NCBI GenBank assembly: GCA_026391525.1
Contig: JAPLEF010000061.1
Coordinates: 30,059 to 72,203 of the forward strand
Origin: Sphingobacteriales bacterium
Lineage (GTDB): Bacteria; Bacteroidota; Bacteroidia; Chitinophagales; Chitinophagaceae
Length of the DNA: 42,145 nucleotides
Reading direction: 5' to 3'
Every line of letters starts with the position of its first letter. Position 1 is the first letter of the stretch. The position numbers were made by a program, and so were the translations under genes. Below are positions 25,206 to 34,986 of this stretch, in pieces. A model generated the notes under the pieces. The model was not told where the DNA came from. It made no database searches and worked only from the letters and a program-made list of their open reading frames with translations.

Positions 25206-26183
25206 TTAACGCGGCACTTCAACAGACCTGAGAATTTGTTCAATCAATTCATCAGGGTTCAGGCCTTCCATCTCTTTTTCGGGTGTCAACATGATGCGAT
25301 GGCGAAGAACATGAGGAGCCATTGCCACTACATCTTCCGGTATCACAAAATCCCTGCCCTGCAATGCAGCGAATGCTTTTGCAGCTTTAAGCAAAGCCAG
25401 GGAAGCACGGGTGGATGCTCCGAGATATAAGGAAGAATTGTTGCGTGTTTCATGAATGAGCAATGCGATATAAGAGGTCAGCTTAGGTTCAATACGCACT
25501 TCAGCAACGATATGCCTGAAACGGGAAAGCTGGGCAGGATTGATCAGCTGAGCCACTTCTTTAAGCAATTCATTCTGGCTTCTGCTTTGCTGCTGCTGAA
25601 GGATCTGGATTTCCTCTTCCAGGCTTGGATAGTTCACGATGATCTTAAAAAGGAAGCGGTCGAGCTGCGCTTCAGGTAACCGGTAGGTTCCTTCCTGCTC
25701 AATCGGGTTCTGTGTGGCCAGAACGATAAACGGAGGATCCATAAAGTGCGTGTACCCGTCAACGGTAACCTGCCGTTCCTCCATCACTTCAAACAATGCC
25801 GCCTGGGTTTTTGCCGGGGCTCGGTTGATTTCATCTATCAGTACAATATTACTGAAAACAGGGCCCGGCTTGAAAGTGAATACAGCTTCCTTAGGATTGA
25901 AAATGGCTGTACCGATCACATCACTTGGCATCATATCGGGTGTAAACTGCAACCTCGAAAACTTTGCATCAACAATCTTTGCAATCAATTTGGCAGCAAG
26001 TGTTTTAGCCACTCCGGGAACCCCTTCAATGAGGATATGTCCATCGCAAAGTAATCCAATCAGCAACAATTCAACCATCTGCTGCTGGCCAACAATCACT
26101 TTTGATACCTCATTCCTGATTTCGTGAAGCGATGCATTTAGTGATGTGATATCGCTTTGTTCTCTGAAAAACTGTTCTTCCAT
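25206..26183 (-). CDS. MoxR-family AAA+ ATPase
   Basis: A 325-residue AAA+ protein. Walker A is GVPGVAKT (54-61), Walker B VLIDE (114-118) in VLIDEINRAPAKTQAALFEVMEERQ. Sensor 1 lies in VLATQNPIEQEGTYRLPEAQLDRF, and the C-terminal helical lid contains GASTRASLALLKAAKAFA. MoxR ATPases act as chaperones that insert metals or assemble complexes, with vWA-containing partners; the adjacent DUF58 protein is the likely partner. The gene overlaps the end of the DUF4350 gene by 46 bp, so translation is coupled. Confidence 0.95.
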   Translation of the reverse strand: MEEQFFREQSDITSLNASLHEIRNEVSKVIVGQQQMVELLLIGLLCDGHILIEGVPGVAKTLAAKLIAKIVDAKFSRLQFTPDMMPSDVIGTAIFNPKEAVFTFKPGPVFSNIVLIDEINRAPAKTQAALFEVMEERQVTVDGYTHFMDPPFIVLATQNPIEQEGTYRLPEAQLDRFLFKIIVNYPSLEEEIQILQQQQSRSQNELLKEVAQLINPAQLSRFRHIVAEVRIEPKLTSYIALLIHETRNNSSLYLGASTRASLALLKAAKAFAALQGRDFVIPEDVVAMAPHVLRHRIMLTPEKEMEGLNPDELIEQILRSVEVPR

Positions 26184-27385
26184 TCTTTTCGTTTTTTATA
26201 AAATTCCTGAATATGTTCATGCAAACTAAGCAATTGCTGGTCACTGAAATTTCCGGGTGCTCCGGCTAATGCAATTTCCTGGTATAGTTTTGTGGTTCTT
26301 TCCAAACTGATCCCGGTTTTACGGCTTAAAGATTCCAGAAAAACCACCGTTCCGGGTGCTGTGGTTATGAAATAATGGCTACGGATGTGTTCATTGAAAT
26401 GGCTGATCATCTTTTCAGCAATGCTCCTGTTGTCTTTTCTCAATAAGTACAACCTTGCAATTGATTCTGTAAATTCAAGCGAACTATTTTTATTAGGTGT
26501 GCTTTCCCTGATGATCCGTTGCCTTCGTTTACCTCCGAATAAAATATAAACAAGCAATAAACCTGCAAGTAACCAGGTGGCTAACAACAGCGGAGGATGT
26601 TTTTTAATTTCACTAAAGCCGGAAAAATTATTTGCTTGTTGAGGCTGTGATTGTTTAGCATAATACTCATTCCAATAAATATGTTCTGGTGAAACGGGCA
26701 TCAATTGTAACAGCTGCTGAAAATACTTATCGTTGTTTTTCGTAAGTAAAAAATAATTGCTGAAAGCACGGGGTTCGGTATGAAGGAACAATTTCCCTTT
26801 CCCCCAGAAAAAAACAATACAATTCGGATTCCCTTCAGCATTTGTACCGATAATTCTGCAGTAACGGTCGTTGAGAGTAGAAAAAAAGCTATTGAACGGA
26901 AGATAAAAATAACTGTAAGTTCCTGGTTGGGTATAAGCTTCCTCTATGAGTGCGATGGAGGTTTCCTGAAGCAATGCAGGAATGGCAAAATTAGAAAAAT
27001 CGGATTTACCAACACCACAAAAAAGCTTATTCATCAAAACGGTATCCATATATGCCGATGCCAGTAAAATCACATTTCCACGATAAACATAATCAAGCAT
27101 CTGCTCAACTTCATCTTCATTGGTGAAAAAATGGCTGCTTATCGAGCAATAAAAAGCCCCGGTATCGGTATTGCTTTTCATTCCTGATTTAAACGATTGC
27201 TTTACTATTTCCACCTCCTGATTGGGAAAGCAGTTTGAAATCATACGATGGGCAACGAACCCTCCAAATGGCTTCTTTTCTTTTGCCCCATAGGTTTCTC
27301 TCAGACTGGGCAATTTTTCTTTAGTGCTGCAACCTGTTAAGATTACAATCAATAAAGCGGTTAAATATGTGCTGATCCTATTCAA
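26138..27385 (-). CDS. DUF4350-like membrane protein
   Basis: A 415-residue protein. It begins with an export signal ending in a lipobox-like LTGC (cysteine 19), so it may be a lipoprotein or have the first helix as an anchor. The exported part (about 20-265) contains KPFGGFVAHRMISNCFPNQEV and FFWGKGKLFLHTEPRAFSNYFLL, the pattern of DUF4350. A membrane helix at about 270-290 (LLATWLLAGLLLVYILFGG) leads to a cytoplasmic end of 125 residues with ARLYLLRKDNRSIAEKM. DUF4350 genes regularly accompany MoxR and DUF58. No enzymatic motif is seen. Confidence 0.78.
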   Translation of the reverse strand: MNRISTYLTALLIVILTGCSTKEKLPSLRETYGAKEKKPFGGFVAHRMISNCFPNQEVEIVKQSFKSGMKSNTDTGAFYCSISSHFFTNEDEVEQMLDYVYRGNVILLASAYMDTVLMNKLFCGVGKSDFSNFAIPALLQETSIALIEEAYTQPGTYSYFYLPFNSFFSTLNDRYCRIIGTNAEGNPNCIVFFWGKGKLFLHTEPRAFSNYFLLTKNNDKYFQQLLQLMPVSPEHIYWNEYYAKQSQPQQANNFSGFSEIKKHPPLLLATWLLAGLLLVYILFGGKRRQRIIRESTPNKNSSLEFTESIARLYLLRKDNRSIAEKMISHFNEHIRSHYFITTAPGTVVFLESLSRKTGISLERTTKLYQEIALAGAPGNFSDQQLLSLHEHIQEFYKKRKEWKNSFSENKAISHH

Positions 27386-27393
27386 AATCCAAC

Positions 27394-28140
27394 TTACTTT
27401 TTTTGGAATTGGGTGAATTCATTTGCTATTTCCTGGTATTGATCTGTACTGATTGCAACCCTTCCAAACCAGCAATATTCATAAATGCGCAACAATCTCG
27501 AAAAATCAATTTTACGGTTTGCGGGTAATTCCTGCAGGTATTGGTGATTGGTTTTTTCTGCAGAAAGTTGAACCAGGTTTTTAGCAGCCATCTTATGCAA
27601 AGAAATCAGATAATGATAACGTATGGCCATACGGTAATCGCCTGCTTTTTCAGCTTCTGTAAGCAACTTCCGGTGATCTTCAGGCCTTGTTTCCTGAAAG
27701 AGATCGTCAGTTTTTGTTACTGAAGTAGCAGTACTGTTCTTAACGAAAATACCCTTACTCAATAATAAACGGTATAAAAGATAGCCAACGAAGAAAAATG
27801 CAAGCAACCAAAGTATGATTCGAAACAATGAAGCAGAAAAAAGCTGGCCCAACACCGAAACATGTTGATTTTTTTCTTTCATCATATTACTCATCGCATC
27901 TGCCTGTTCCTTGCGAAGTAAACGTTCGAGTTCTGTAACTTTTTTTAAATCACGGTCTTGTTTCCACTTATTGATCGAATCGGGTGACAAAGTCAATTCA
28001 TTGACATAAATACTGGTGTCGCCGATGATATCCGCAATTTCTTCTTCATCTTCAGATGCAACAACTTCATCTGCTTGCTGAGCTGAACCATGCAAAAGGA
28101 AACCAAACAATATTGCTAAAACCAAAATCAGCCTACGCAT
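27394..28140 (-). CDS. DUF4129-like membrane protein
   Basis: A 248-residue protein: signal peptide (about 1-21, MRRLILVLAILFGFLLHGSA), an acidic exported stretch with ASEDEEEIADI, one membrane helix (about 107-128, RIILWLLAFFFVGYLLYRLLL), and a cytoplasmic domain of 120 residues. The latter has the DUF4129 look, with AEKAGDYRMAIRYHYLISLHKMA and a final RIYEYCWFGRVAISTDQYQEI. In other bacteria DUF4129 proteins are encoded beside MoxR and DUF58, as in this run. It overlaps the spoIIM-like gene by eight bases and precedes DUF4350 by eight bases. Confidence 0.82.
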   Translation of the reverse strand: MRRLILVLAILFGFLLHGSAQQADEVVASEDEEEIADIIGDTSIYVNELTLSPDSINKWKQDRDLKKVTELERLLRKEQADAMSNMMKEKNQHVSVLGQLFSASLFRIILWLLAFFFVGYLLYRLLLSKGIFVKNSTATSVTKTDDLFQETRPEDHRKLLTEAEKAGDYRMAIRYHYLISLHKMAAKNLVQLSAEKTNHQYLQELPANRKIDFSRLLRIYEYCWFGRVAISTDQYQEIANEFTQFQKK

Positions 28141-29155
28141 GCTTATCTTGTATTCGGTGAATAATGCCTTCGCCCCGAACCTGAAAGCCTTTCCGGGATA
28201 GCCTTATGGGATAAATGATAAAATACCAAACAATCAATCCTACAGAACCAAGCAGTATCAGTAGGCTGATCCAAACCGGCATGCCATTATCGGCTTTCTT
28301 GTCGAAGGTTTCACTCATCAGGTGGGTGATATAACTTTCAAGAAATGCCGCGAGGATAAAAAATGGCACCAGACAAATCATCACTTTCACCGCATCTCGT
28401 GCCGCTGTTTTGAAAGACTCCATTCGTTTTCGGGTTCCGGGAAATAAAATTCCATTGGCTATCATAAAGCCTGCAGTTCCTGCAATCACAATAGCTGATA
28501 TCTCGATGGTTCCATGAATCCAAATAACCAGAATCGATTTCATGCCTAATCCGTTTGTGAAAAACAGTTGCTGAAAACTGCCCAGCATGAGTCCATTACT
28601 CCACAATAAAAACCAGGTGAATATACCCAAACTGAAACCACCCATAAATGTAGTGAAAGCTACACGGATATTGTTTACTGCAATCCTTACAAACATAGAG
28701 AATGGGTCGCCATCTTTATAAACTCCGAATGGATCGCCATTGGCGATATTGTCTTCCGTCATGTTCACATAATCATCTCCAAGTACTCCTCTGATAAAGG
28801 CAGGATTCTGATACGATGATAAGAAACCGATGGCAACAAAAAGCAAGAAGAGTATGCTCGTAAAAAGAAACACTCGGTGGTATTTCCTGAAGAGCAACGG
28901 CAATTCATATTTCCAGAACCGGAAGATGCGGCTGTACTTTTCTTTTTTATTCCGGTAAATAGACTGATAAATGGATGCCGCTATGCCATTGATCCAACGG
29001 GTTACTTTACTTCGGGGATAAAAAGTGCGGGCATAGGCCAGGTCATCTATGAGGGTAAAAAAACGCTCGGCAGTTTCATCCGGGTGCTCACTGGCCTGTT
29101 GCTGATAAGTTTTCCACTTTTCCGCATTCTTTTTGATGAACATCGCTTCCCGCAT
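28133..29155 (-). CDS. SpoIIM/DUF95-family membrane protein
   Basis: A 340-residue protein starting MREAMFIKKNAEKWKTYQQ. The first 100 residues are cytoplasmic and charged (FFTLIDDLAYARTFYPRS). Then come at least five membrane helices, with NNIRVAFTTFMGGFSLGIFT and WIHGTIEISAIVIAGTAGF, the conserved N-x-R and H-G-x-x-E-x-x-A motifs of the SpoIIM/DUF95 family. SpoIIM acts in engulfment in spore formers, but DUF95 proteins in non-sporulating Bacteroidota belong to the MoxR/DUF58 clusters and have no assigned role. A longer form starting at 29203 is possible, yet its first 16 residues look non-conserved. First gene of the run. Confidence 0.85.
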   Translation of the reverse strand: MREAMFIKKNAEKWKTYQQQASEHPDETAERFFTLIDDLAYARTFYPRSKVTRWINGIAASIYQSIYRNKKEKYSRIFRFWKYELPLLFRKYHRVFLFTSILFLLFVAIGFLSSYQNPAFIRGVLGDDYVNMTEDNIANGDPFGVYKDGDPFSMFVRIAVNNIRVAFTTFMGGFSLGIFTWFLLWSNGLMLGSFQQLFFTNGLGMKSILVIWIHGTIEISAIVIAGTAGFMIANGILFPGTRKRMESFKTAARDAVKVMICLVPFFILAAFLESYITHLMSETFDKKADNGMPVWISLLILLGSVGLIVWYFIIYPIRLSRKGFQVRGEGIIHRIQDKHA

Positions 29156-29291
29156 AAAGCTACTGCTGCATCCGGTTTTATAGACGAAGCAGCTGCCGCC
29201 CATCCGAAATGACTTACACTATACAATTTGCTGCATATTTACTGAATAAAAAAATATCCTTTCCAGTTTTCCCTCCCTAAATTGCAAACAG

Positions 29292-30077
29292 ATGCCGATC
29301 ATCAATATTTCAACCGCTTTCAATATTGAACTCGAATTTGAAGTAGCGCCATTACCGAAAAGGATAGTAGCTTATACCATTGATTTTGGTTTGATGCTAC
29401 TTTACCTGGTGAGCATGAAATACCTGCTTTATCAGGTATTGCAAATTCCCGACACATCGCATACCGGGTTCGATATCCTCGTTATATCGTTACCGATGCT
29501 GCTTTATTCTTTGTTGTGTGAACTTTGGATGGATGGACAAACAGTAGGCAAAAAGCTACTCAGAATAAGGGTTATCAGTTTGAAAGGTGGCGAACCAACG
29601 CTCGGGCAATACCTCATCCGATGGATCACCCGCTTTTTTGAATGGCCCTTTCTTTTCGGCTATGTTTTTTTATCGGATACCGCGATACTGGTATATGCTT
29701 TTAGCACCGGATTTCTTGGGATAGGCGTTTTGATTGCCATTGCTGCTACGAACAAAAGCCAGCGGATTGGCGATCTGGTTGCCGGTACGGTAGTGGTATT
29801 AACCCGTTCTGCCATGAGTGTTAACGATACTGTTTTTATGGAAGTACAGCAAAAGGGATATCAACCCATGTTTCCGGAAGTGATGAAATTAAGCGACGGA
29901 GATATCAATACCATCAAGTCGGTGCTTACCCAATCGAGAAAAACAGGCAACCGGGACATGTGTTACCGGGTAGATCAGAAAGTAAAGCAGGTTTTGGGTA
30001 TCAATGGCGATATGCTTCCGGAAGTATTTCTGGAAAAACTTTTGGAAGACTACAATTACCTTGCAACGAAAGAGTAA
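29292..30077 (+). CDS. RDD-family membrane protein
   Basis: A 261-residue membrane protein. The RDD signature is visible with the variant RIVAYTIDFGLML (Arg ... Asp), followed by helices at about 27-45, 58-80 and 120-150. Between the last two lies DGQTVGKKLLRIRVISLKGGEPTLGQYLIRWITR, the conserved loop. After the last helix comes QRIGDLVAGTVVV, then a 75-residue cytoplasmic tail. RDD proteins are of unclear function, and some act in ion homeostasis. It is divergent from the spoIIM-like gene across 136 bp; RDD genes often sit in the same cluster, so a shared role is likely. Confidence 0.88.
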   Translation: MPIINISTAFNIELEFEVAPLPKRIVAYTIDFGLMLLYLVSMKYLLYQVLQIPDTSHTGFDILVISLPMLLYSLLCELWMDGQTVGKKLLRIRVISLKGGEPTLGQYLIRWITRFFEWPFLFGYVFLSDTAILVYAFSTGFLGIGVLIAIAATNKSQRIGDLVAGTVVVLTRSAMSVNDTVFMEVQQKGYQPMFPEVMKLSDGDINTIKSVLTQSRKTGNRDMCYRVDQKVKQVLGINGDMLPEVFLEKLLEDYNYLATKE

Positions 30078-30111
30078 TGAACCCCGGATTCAGAAAAATA
30101 TCCTTCCAGTT

Positions 30112-31590
30112 TTAATACGCTCTTGCAAAAAGCACTCGTCTGCTACTAGGCTTTCCCGTTAAAATGCAAATACCGGCTTCCTCAGCCGAGTCCAGAGGGA
30201 TGCAGCGTATGGTAGCTTTGGTTTCATCCTTGATTTTTTCTTCCGTATCTGCTGTACCATCCCAATGTGCGGAAATGAAACCGGCTTTATTGTCGAGGAT
30301 ATCTAAAAATTCATCCCAGGTATCGGCTTTCCGGATATTTTCATTGCGAAACTGCAAAGCACGCTGGTACAGGTTTTGCTGGATCTCTTCGAGCAATATT
30401 TCGATTCTGGTATCGAGTCCATCCAGCGAAACGGTTGTTTTTTCTTTGGTATCTCTGCGGGCCATTTCTACAACATTTTGATCCAGGTCGCGGAGGCCTA
30501 ATGCGAGGCGAACGGGAACACCTTTCAGTTCATAGGCGGCAAATTTATATCCAGGTCGAGAATGGTCGCTATCGTCGTATTTCACGCGGATTCCTTTTGC
30601 TTTCAGTGCCTTCACCAATTCATTTGCTTTTTTATCAATAGCTTCCTTGCTTTCCTCGCCTTTGTAAATGGGAACAATCACCACCTGAAGCGGTGCAATT
30701 CGTGGAGGAAGAATCAATCCCTCGTCATCACTATGCGCCATGATCAATGCCCCTATCAACCTGGTAGATACGCCCCAGCTGGTAGCCCAAACGTATTCTT
30801 GCTTATTTTCCTTATTGAGATATTGTACTTCAAAGGCTTTGGCAAAATTTTGTCCAAGAAAATGGGATGTACCTGCCTGCAGTGCTTTGCCATCCTGCAT
30901 CAGGGCTTCTATGCAATAAGTATCCTCAGCACCGGCAAACCTTTCTGATTCTGATTTAACCCCAATAATCACCGGAACAGCCATGTAGTTTTCTACAAAT
31001 GTTGCATAAACATTCACCATCCTGATGGTTTCTTCTACTGCTTCATCTTTAGTGGCATGAGCAGTATGACCTTCCTGCCAAAGAAATTCTGCGGTACGCA
31101 AAAATAAGCGGGTTCTCATTTCCCATCGCACCACATTGGCCCATTGGTTGATGAGGATGGGCAGATCGCGATAAGATTGTACCCAGGTTTTATAGGTATT
31201 CCAGATAATGGCTTCGCTGGTTGGCCTGATCACCAGTTCTTCTTCCAATTTGGCTTCAGGATCTACCATGAGTTTTCCTTTCCGGTTGGGGTCGGCCTTC
31301 AAACGATAATGGGTAACCACTGCACATTCTTTCGCGAATCCTTCTGCATTTTTTTCTTCCGCTTCAAACAGGCTTTTGGGAACCAGGAGCGGGAAATAAG
31401 CATTCACATGGCCGGTTTCCTTGAACATCTTATCCAACTGATCACGCATATTTTCCCAAAGTGCATAACCATAGGGCTTTATCACCATACAGCCTCTTAC
31501 AGCAGAATAATCCGCCAACTCGCTTTTGATAACCAAATCGTTATACCACTGAGAATAATCCAACGCCCTGCTGGTAATTTCTTTACTCAT
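30112..31590 (-). CDS. proS: Prolyl-tRNA synthetase (short, archaeal/eukaryotic-like type)
   Basis: A class II synthetase of 492 residues, the length of the short ProRS type that lacks the inserted editing domain. Seen are [18 protein letters not shown] near residue 30-46, [25 protein letters not shown] (122-126), and motif 2 [10 protein letters not shown] with [16 protein letters not shown] (152-179). The anticodon-binding domain starts near 285 ([14 protein letters not shown]). The C-terminal end reads RRVLFARAY, typical for this type. It joins proline to tRNA-Pro. Convergent with the RDD gene. Confidence 0.96.
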   Translation of the reverse strand: MSKEITSRALDYSQWYNDLVIKSELADYSAVRGCMVIKPYGYALWENMRDQLDKMFKETGHVNAYFPLLVPKSLFEAEEKNAEGFAKECAVVTHYRLKADPNRKGKLMVDPEAKLEEELVIRPTSEAIIWNTYKTWVQSYRDLPILINQWANVVRWEMRTRLFLRTAEFLWQEGHTAHATKDEAVEETIRMVNVYATFVENYMAVPVIIGVKSESERFAGAEDTYCIEALMQDGKALQAGTSHFLGQNFAKAFEVQYLNKENKQEYVWATSWGVSTRLIGALIMAHSDDEGLILPPRIAPLQVVIVPIYKGEESKEAIDKKANELVKALKAKGIRVKYDDSDHSRPGYKFAAYELKGVPVRLALGLRDLDQNVVEMARRDTKEKTTVSLDGLDTRIEILLEEIQQNLYQRALQFRNENIRKADTWDEFLDILDNKAGFISAHWDGTADTEEKIKDETKATIRCIPLDSAEEAGICILTGKPSSRRVLFARAY

Positions 31591-31831
31591 TTTTTAAAGG
31601 TTAACATTGCCTTCCCGAACAAACGGGCATTTCCGGCATGAACAATTTAATAGAATGCTTCCCATTTCAGCACTGAAAAAAATTTTGTAAAAAGTATGGG
31701 CATTTAGCACATCTTTAACAGCAAAACCTAACCCTGATGCGTCTATAGTTATAGATTTGTAGGGCATTTCAGGCAGCAGGAATCCTGCAAAAGTAATAAC
31801 TTCAAATTAGAATCCTTTTAATCATTACAGC

Positions 31832-32440
31832 ATGAAAATAAAAATTTTACTCCTCGCCATCATCGTTGCTGCAGGTACCGGTTGCAGCAACTCCTACAAA
31901 ACCACTCAAACACCCGATGATGTTTACTTTTCGCCGGTAAGGGCATTGGAAGAGGAAAAGAAATCGGAAAGCAATACTTTTAATAGTGCCGAAAACAGGG
32001 AAATCCGTATGTCTCGCTACGACAGCAGGTGGCGCAATTTCAATGATGATTACAATTTCCGTTACGACCCTTACCGTTACGGATACAGTTATGGGTATTA
32101 TTACAATCCTTTTTATCATCCCTGCCCGGTATTCATTTCTGGATTTTACCCGATCAATCCTAAAAACAGTACCCCACGCATGACCAACCTGGGAAGCTAC
32201 TATTATAATAATATGCAAGTAGTGAACCCTAAAACTGGTACTACGCAGATGGTTCGTTCCACCCGAACTTATAACAACAGCAATCGAAGCAGTTTAATAC
32301 GAAGGGCCATAACCCCAACCAATGACCGCTCTTCGGGAGATAACGATACCAGAAGTTATTCACCTTCATCCGGATCATCGCAAAGCAGCGGAGGCAGAAG
32401 TTCATCCGGTGGAGCAGTAAGCCGCCCGGGAAGGCTCTAA
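31832..32440 (+). CDS. Tyrosine/serine-rich lipoprotein of unknown function
   Basis: A 202-residue lipoprotein: signal MKIKILLLAIIVAAGTGC with lipobox GTGC (cysteine 18). The middle (about 70-100) is dense in Tyr and Pro with RYDPYRYGYSYGYYYNPFYH, and the last 45 residues are Ser/Gly-rich (SSGSSQSSGGRSSSGG). No enzymatic motif is seen. The low-complexity parts suggest an exposed, flexible protein at the outer membrane. A TAGATTTG box at 31752-31759 could be its -7 element (73 bp before the ATG). It precedes the OmpP1/FadL-type gene by 72 bp on the same strand. I do not know the family. Confidence 0.8.
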   Translation: MKIKILLLAIIVAAGTGCSNSYKTTQTPDDVYFSPVRALEEEKKSESNTFNSAENREIRMSRYDSRWRNFNDDYNFRYDPYRYGYSYGYYYNPFYHPCPVFISGFYPINPKNSTPRMTNLGSYYYNNMQVVNPKTGTTQMVRSTRTYNNSNRSSLIRRAITPTNDRSSGDNDTRSYSPSSGSSQSSGGRSSSGGAVSRPGRL

Positions 32441-32512
32441 TGCTTATCAAATGCCAAAGAATTTGCTTTTTTCGCAGCAAGTATTCAGTTGCTGTAACCT
32501 AAACTTATTTCC

Positions 32513-34060
32513 ATGAAAATATTTTTATCCCTATTTCTCATTTTTGGTTTGATCAACATTTCACAAGCCCAGATTCCTGAAGATGCCATCAGGTACAGTT
32601 GGTTCCCACACAATGGCTCGGCAAGGAATATGGCTACGGGTGGAGTGATGGGTTCACTAGGTGGTGATATTACTGCTGCTTTTGTGAATCCGGCGGGTAT
32701 AGGTTTTTTCAAAACGGGTGAATTTGTAATCACTCCCTATTATTTATCGCAGACCAATAAGGCCAATTACCGGGAAAACAGTACTTCTGCTGATCAACCT
32801 GTTTTCAATATCGGGCCTACCGGTATAATCATAGGATCGCCTAATCGAAATAAACCAAAAAACAGCAGTGCCTTCAGTATTGCTTTCAATCAAACCGCCA
32901 ATTTTAAAAACACCATACGCTATCGGGCCAGTAACAATTACAGTTCGTTCAGTGAACAGTTTGCGGAAGAATTTGCCAAAAGTGGTTATAGCATCAATGA
33001 TGTACTCACTACTAATTCTCCCTTGCCCTATACTTCTGCACCCGCTTTGTATACTTACCTGATAGATACTGTCAGCATCAATGGAATCGTTCAGGTTAAG
33101 GCTGCGCCGGAATATCTGCTCGATTCTGGGCTTTCTGTGATGCAGGATATGGAAAAAATAACCGGAGGCGGCATGTATGAAATCGCATTTGCCTTTGCAG
33201 GAAATATCAACGACAAACTTTACCTCGGTGGAACATTTGGTATTCCATTGGTTGATTTCAAAAGCAAAACCACATTTACGGAATCGGATCTTTCAGGAGA
33301 TACCAGTAATCGTTTTTCATCATTCACCTACACCGATGAGTACCGTTCTCAGGGTGCAGGTGCCAATTTGAAACTAGGTGTGATCTACCGTCCGAAAGAT
33401 TATTTTCGGATAGGCTTTGCCGTTCATACCCCGAGTTTCATGTCGCTAACCGACACCCGTACCACGTTAATAGCAACCCAATTAGAAAATCCGGTAAAAA
33501 ACTATTCCACCGACAGCAGAATTTTCACCAACAATCAGGAAGGGGAAAGCAGGTATTTACAATACACCCCCTGGAAACTCCTTTTGGGTGCATCGTATGT
33601 ATTCAGAGAAGTGGAAGATGTAAAAAAACAGCGGGGTTTCATTTCTGCTGATATCGAATATATCCAGCATCGCGGCAGCCGGTTCAGCAGTAATAATGAA
33701 GAGCCAACAGGTGATGAAAAAAATTATTACAAAGCGTTGAACAATGTTGTTAAGGATATCTATAAAGGTACTTTTAATTTCAGGGTTGGTGGCGAATTGA
33801 AATTCAACGTCATCATGGCCCGCCTTGGTTTTGCTTACTATGGCAACCCGTACAAAGAAGAAGCCTTAAAAGCAAACCAGTTGCTGCTCAGTGGCGGATT
33901 AGGATACCGCAACAAAGGATTTTTTGTTGACCTCAGTTATGTACACAATACTAAAAGGAGTATCGACGTACCTTACCGCCTTGAAGACAGGGCCAATAGT
34001 TTTGCTGAGCTTAAGCAAAAAACCGGACAGGTAGTTGCCACAGTAGGGGTTAAATTTTAG
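32513..34060 (+). CDS. OmpP1/FadL-family outer membrane transport protein
   Basis: A 515-residue beta-barrel protein. Signal peptide about 1-19 (ending ISQA). Just after it comes the FadL/OmpP1 hallmark: GSARNMATGGVMGSLGGD and AAFVNPAGIGFF, the N-terminal hatch segment with NPAG. The rest alternates beta strands, with AFAFAGNINDKLYLGGTFGI and LKLGVIYRPKDYFRIGFAVHTP typical of the barrel. The C-terminus ends VATVGVKF, with terminal phenylalanine for Bam recognition. Family members carry hydrophobic compounds such as fatty acids across the outer membrane; the substrate here is unknown. Its end overlaps the convergent miaA by 11 bp. Confidence 0.9.
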   Translation: MKIFLSLFLIFGLINISQAQIPEDAIRYSWFPHNGSARNMATGGVMGSLGGDITAAFVNPAGIGFFKTGEFVITPYYLSQTNKANYRENSTSADQPVFNIGPTGIIIGSPNRNKPKNSSAFSIAFNQTANFKNTIRYRASNNYSSFSEQFAEEFAKSGYSINDVLTTNSPLPYTSAPALYTYLIDTVSINGIVQVKAAPEYLLDSGLSVMQDMEKITGGGMYEIAFAFAGNINDKLYLGGTFGIPLVDFKSKTTFTESDLSGDTSNRFSSFTYTDEYRSQGAGANLKLGVIYRPKDYFRIGFAVHTPSFMSLTDTRTTLIATQLENPVKNYSTDSRIFTNNQEGESRYLQYTPWKLLLGASYVFREVEDVKKQRGFISADIEYIQHRGSRFSSNNEEPTGDEKNYYKALNNVVKDIYKGTFNFRVGGELKFNVIMARLGFAYYGNPYKEEALKANQLLLSGGLGYRNKGFFVDLSYVHNTKRSIDVPYRLEDRANSFAELKQKTGQVVATVGVKF

Positions 34061-34946
34061 AAGAGATATGTGCCAGCACTGCTTCGTAATCCGGAGCCAT
34101 CCAATGATATGCTGTTTCCCGCCTGAACCAGGTAAGTTGGCGTTTTGCACAATGACGGGTGTTTTGTCTTATTGCTGAAATAGCTTCATCCAATGTACAT
34201 TTCCCTTCAAAAAAAGCAAACAATTCCCGGTAACCCACCGTTTGCAAAGCATTAAGTTTTTGATGAGAAAAAAGATGTTCCGCTTCTGCGAGTAACCCGG
34301 ATTCCATCATAGCTGTAACCCTGTTGTTGATTCGCTGATATAACATTTCCTTTGGCAGTTCCAGTGCCACCGGAACGATATGGAAATCACGCTTTGCCTT
34401 TATCCCGGAATGAAAACTTCGTATAGGCTTACCTGTTAACTTAACTACTTCGAGGGCACGGAGCAACCGATGAGGATTTTGCTGATGGTCGGTTTCAAGA
34501 AATGCAGGGTCGAGTTCCTGTAGCTGCAGTTGCAACCAAAGCACACCATGTTCCAGAAACTGGTCATTTAACTGCTTGCGTAATAAGGGATCTGCCGGAG
34601 GAACAGGATCTAAACCAAACATAAAAGCCCTTAAATACAATCCTGTGCCTCCTGTCATGACCACTACATCATGTTTGCGGAACAATTCATAAATGGTTTC
34701 GAGGGCATATCCGGCAAAACCTGCCGCGGTCACCTCATCAAAAATGGAATGCGTATTGATAAAATAATGAGGCACCAGTTGCAATTCTGCGGGTGTTGGC
34801 TTTGCAACGCCGATATCCAGTTCCCGGTAACATTGACGGCTATCCGCAGAGATAACTGCTGTTGAGAAATGTTGAGCCAATGGGATAGCCAAAGCGGTTT
34901 TGCCAACGGCTGTTGGTCCTGCAAGGATGATACAGGTTTTGTTCAT
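34050..34946 (-). CDS. miaA: tRNA dimethylallyltransferase
   Basis: MiaA adds a dimethylallyl group to N6 of A37 in tRNAs reading U-starting codons. The 298-residue protein has the P-loop GPTAVGKT (10-17), VISADSRQCYRELDIGVAKPT (DSRQ substrate-binding), YFINTHSI, VVMTGGTGLYLRAF, and the C-terminal TVGYRELFAF and NTRHCAKRQLTWFR. The ATG at 34946 (MNKTCIILAGP) is preferred over an upstream GTG. It follows the pRiA4b ORF-3-like gene by 40 bp, probably in one transcript, and its 3' end overlaps that of the OmpP1 gene. Confidence 0.95.
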   Translation of the reverse strand: MNKTCIILAGPTAVGKTALAIPLAQHFSTAVISADSRQCYRELDIGVAKPTPAELQLVPHYFINTHSIFDEVTAAGFAGYALETIYELFRKHDVVVMTGGTGLYLRAFMFGLDPVPPADPLLRKQLNDQFLEHGVLWLQLQLQELDPAFLETDHQQNPHRLLRALEVVKLTGKPIRSFHSGIKAKRDFHIVPVALELPKEMLYQRINNRVTAMMESGLLAEAEHLFSHQKLNALQTVGYRELFAFFEGKCTLDEAISAIRQNTRHCAKRQLTWFRRETAYHWMAPDYEAVLAHISSKI

Positions 34947-34986
34947 GGTAAACGATGGCACAGTGAACGTATGCTATTGATGTGGA

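Noticed and set aside
32867-33371. Small plus-strand frames inside the OmpP1/FadL-type gene
   Set aside because: They are shifted frames of a long, well-supported coding sequence.
34947-34961. GTG start of miaA
   Set aside because: The ATG at 34946 begins directly at the P-loop strand as in other MiaA proteins.
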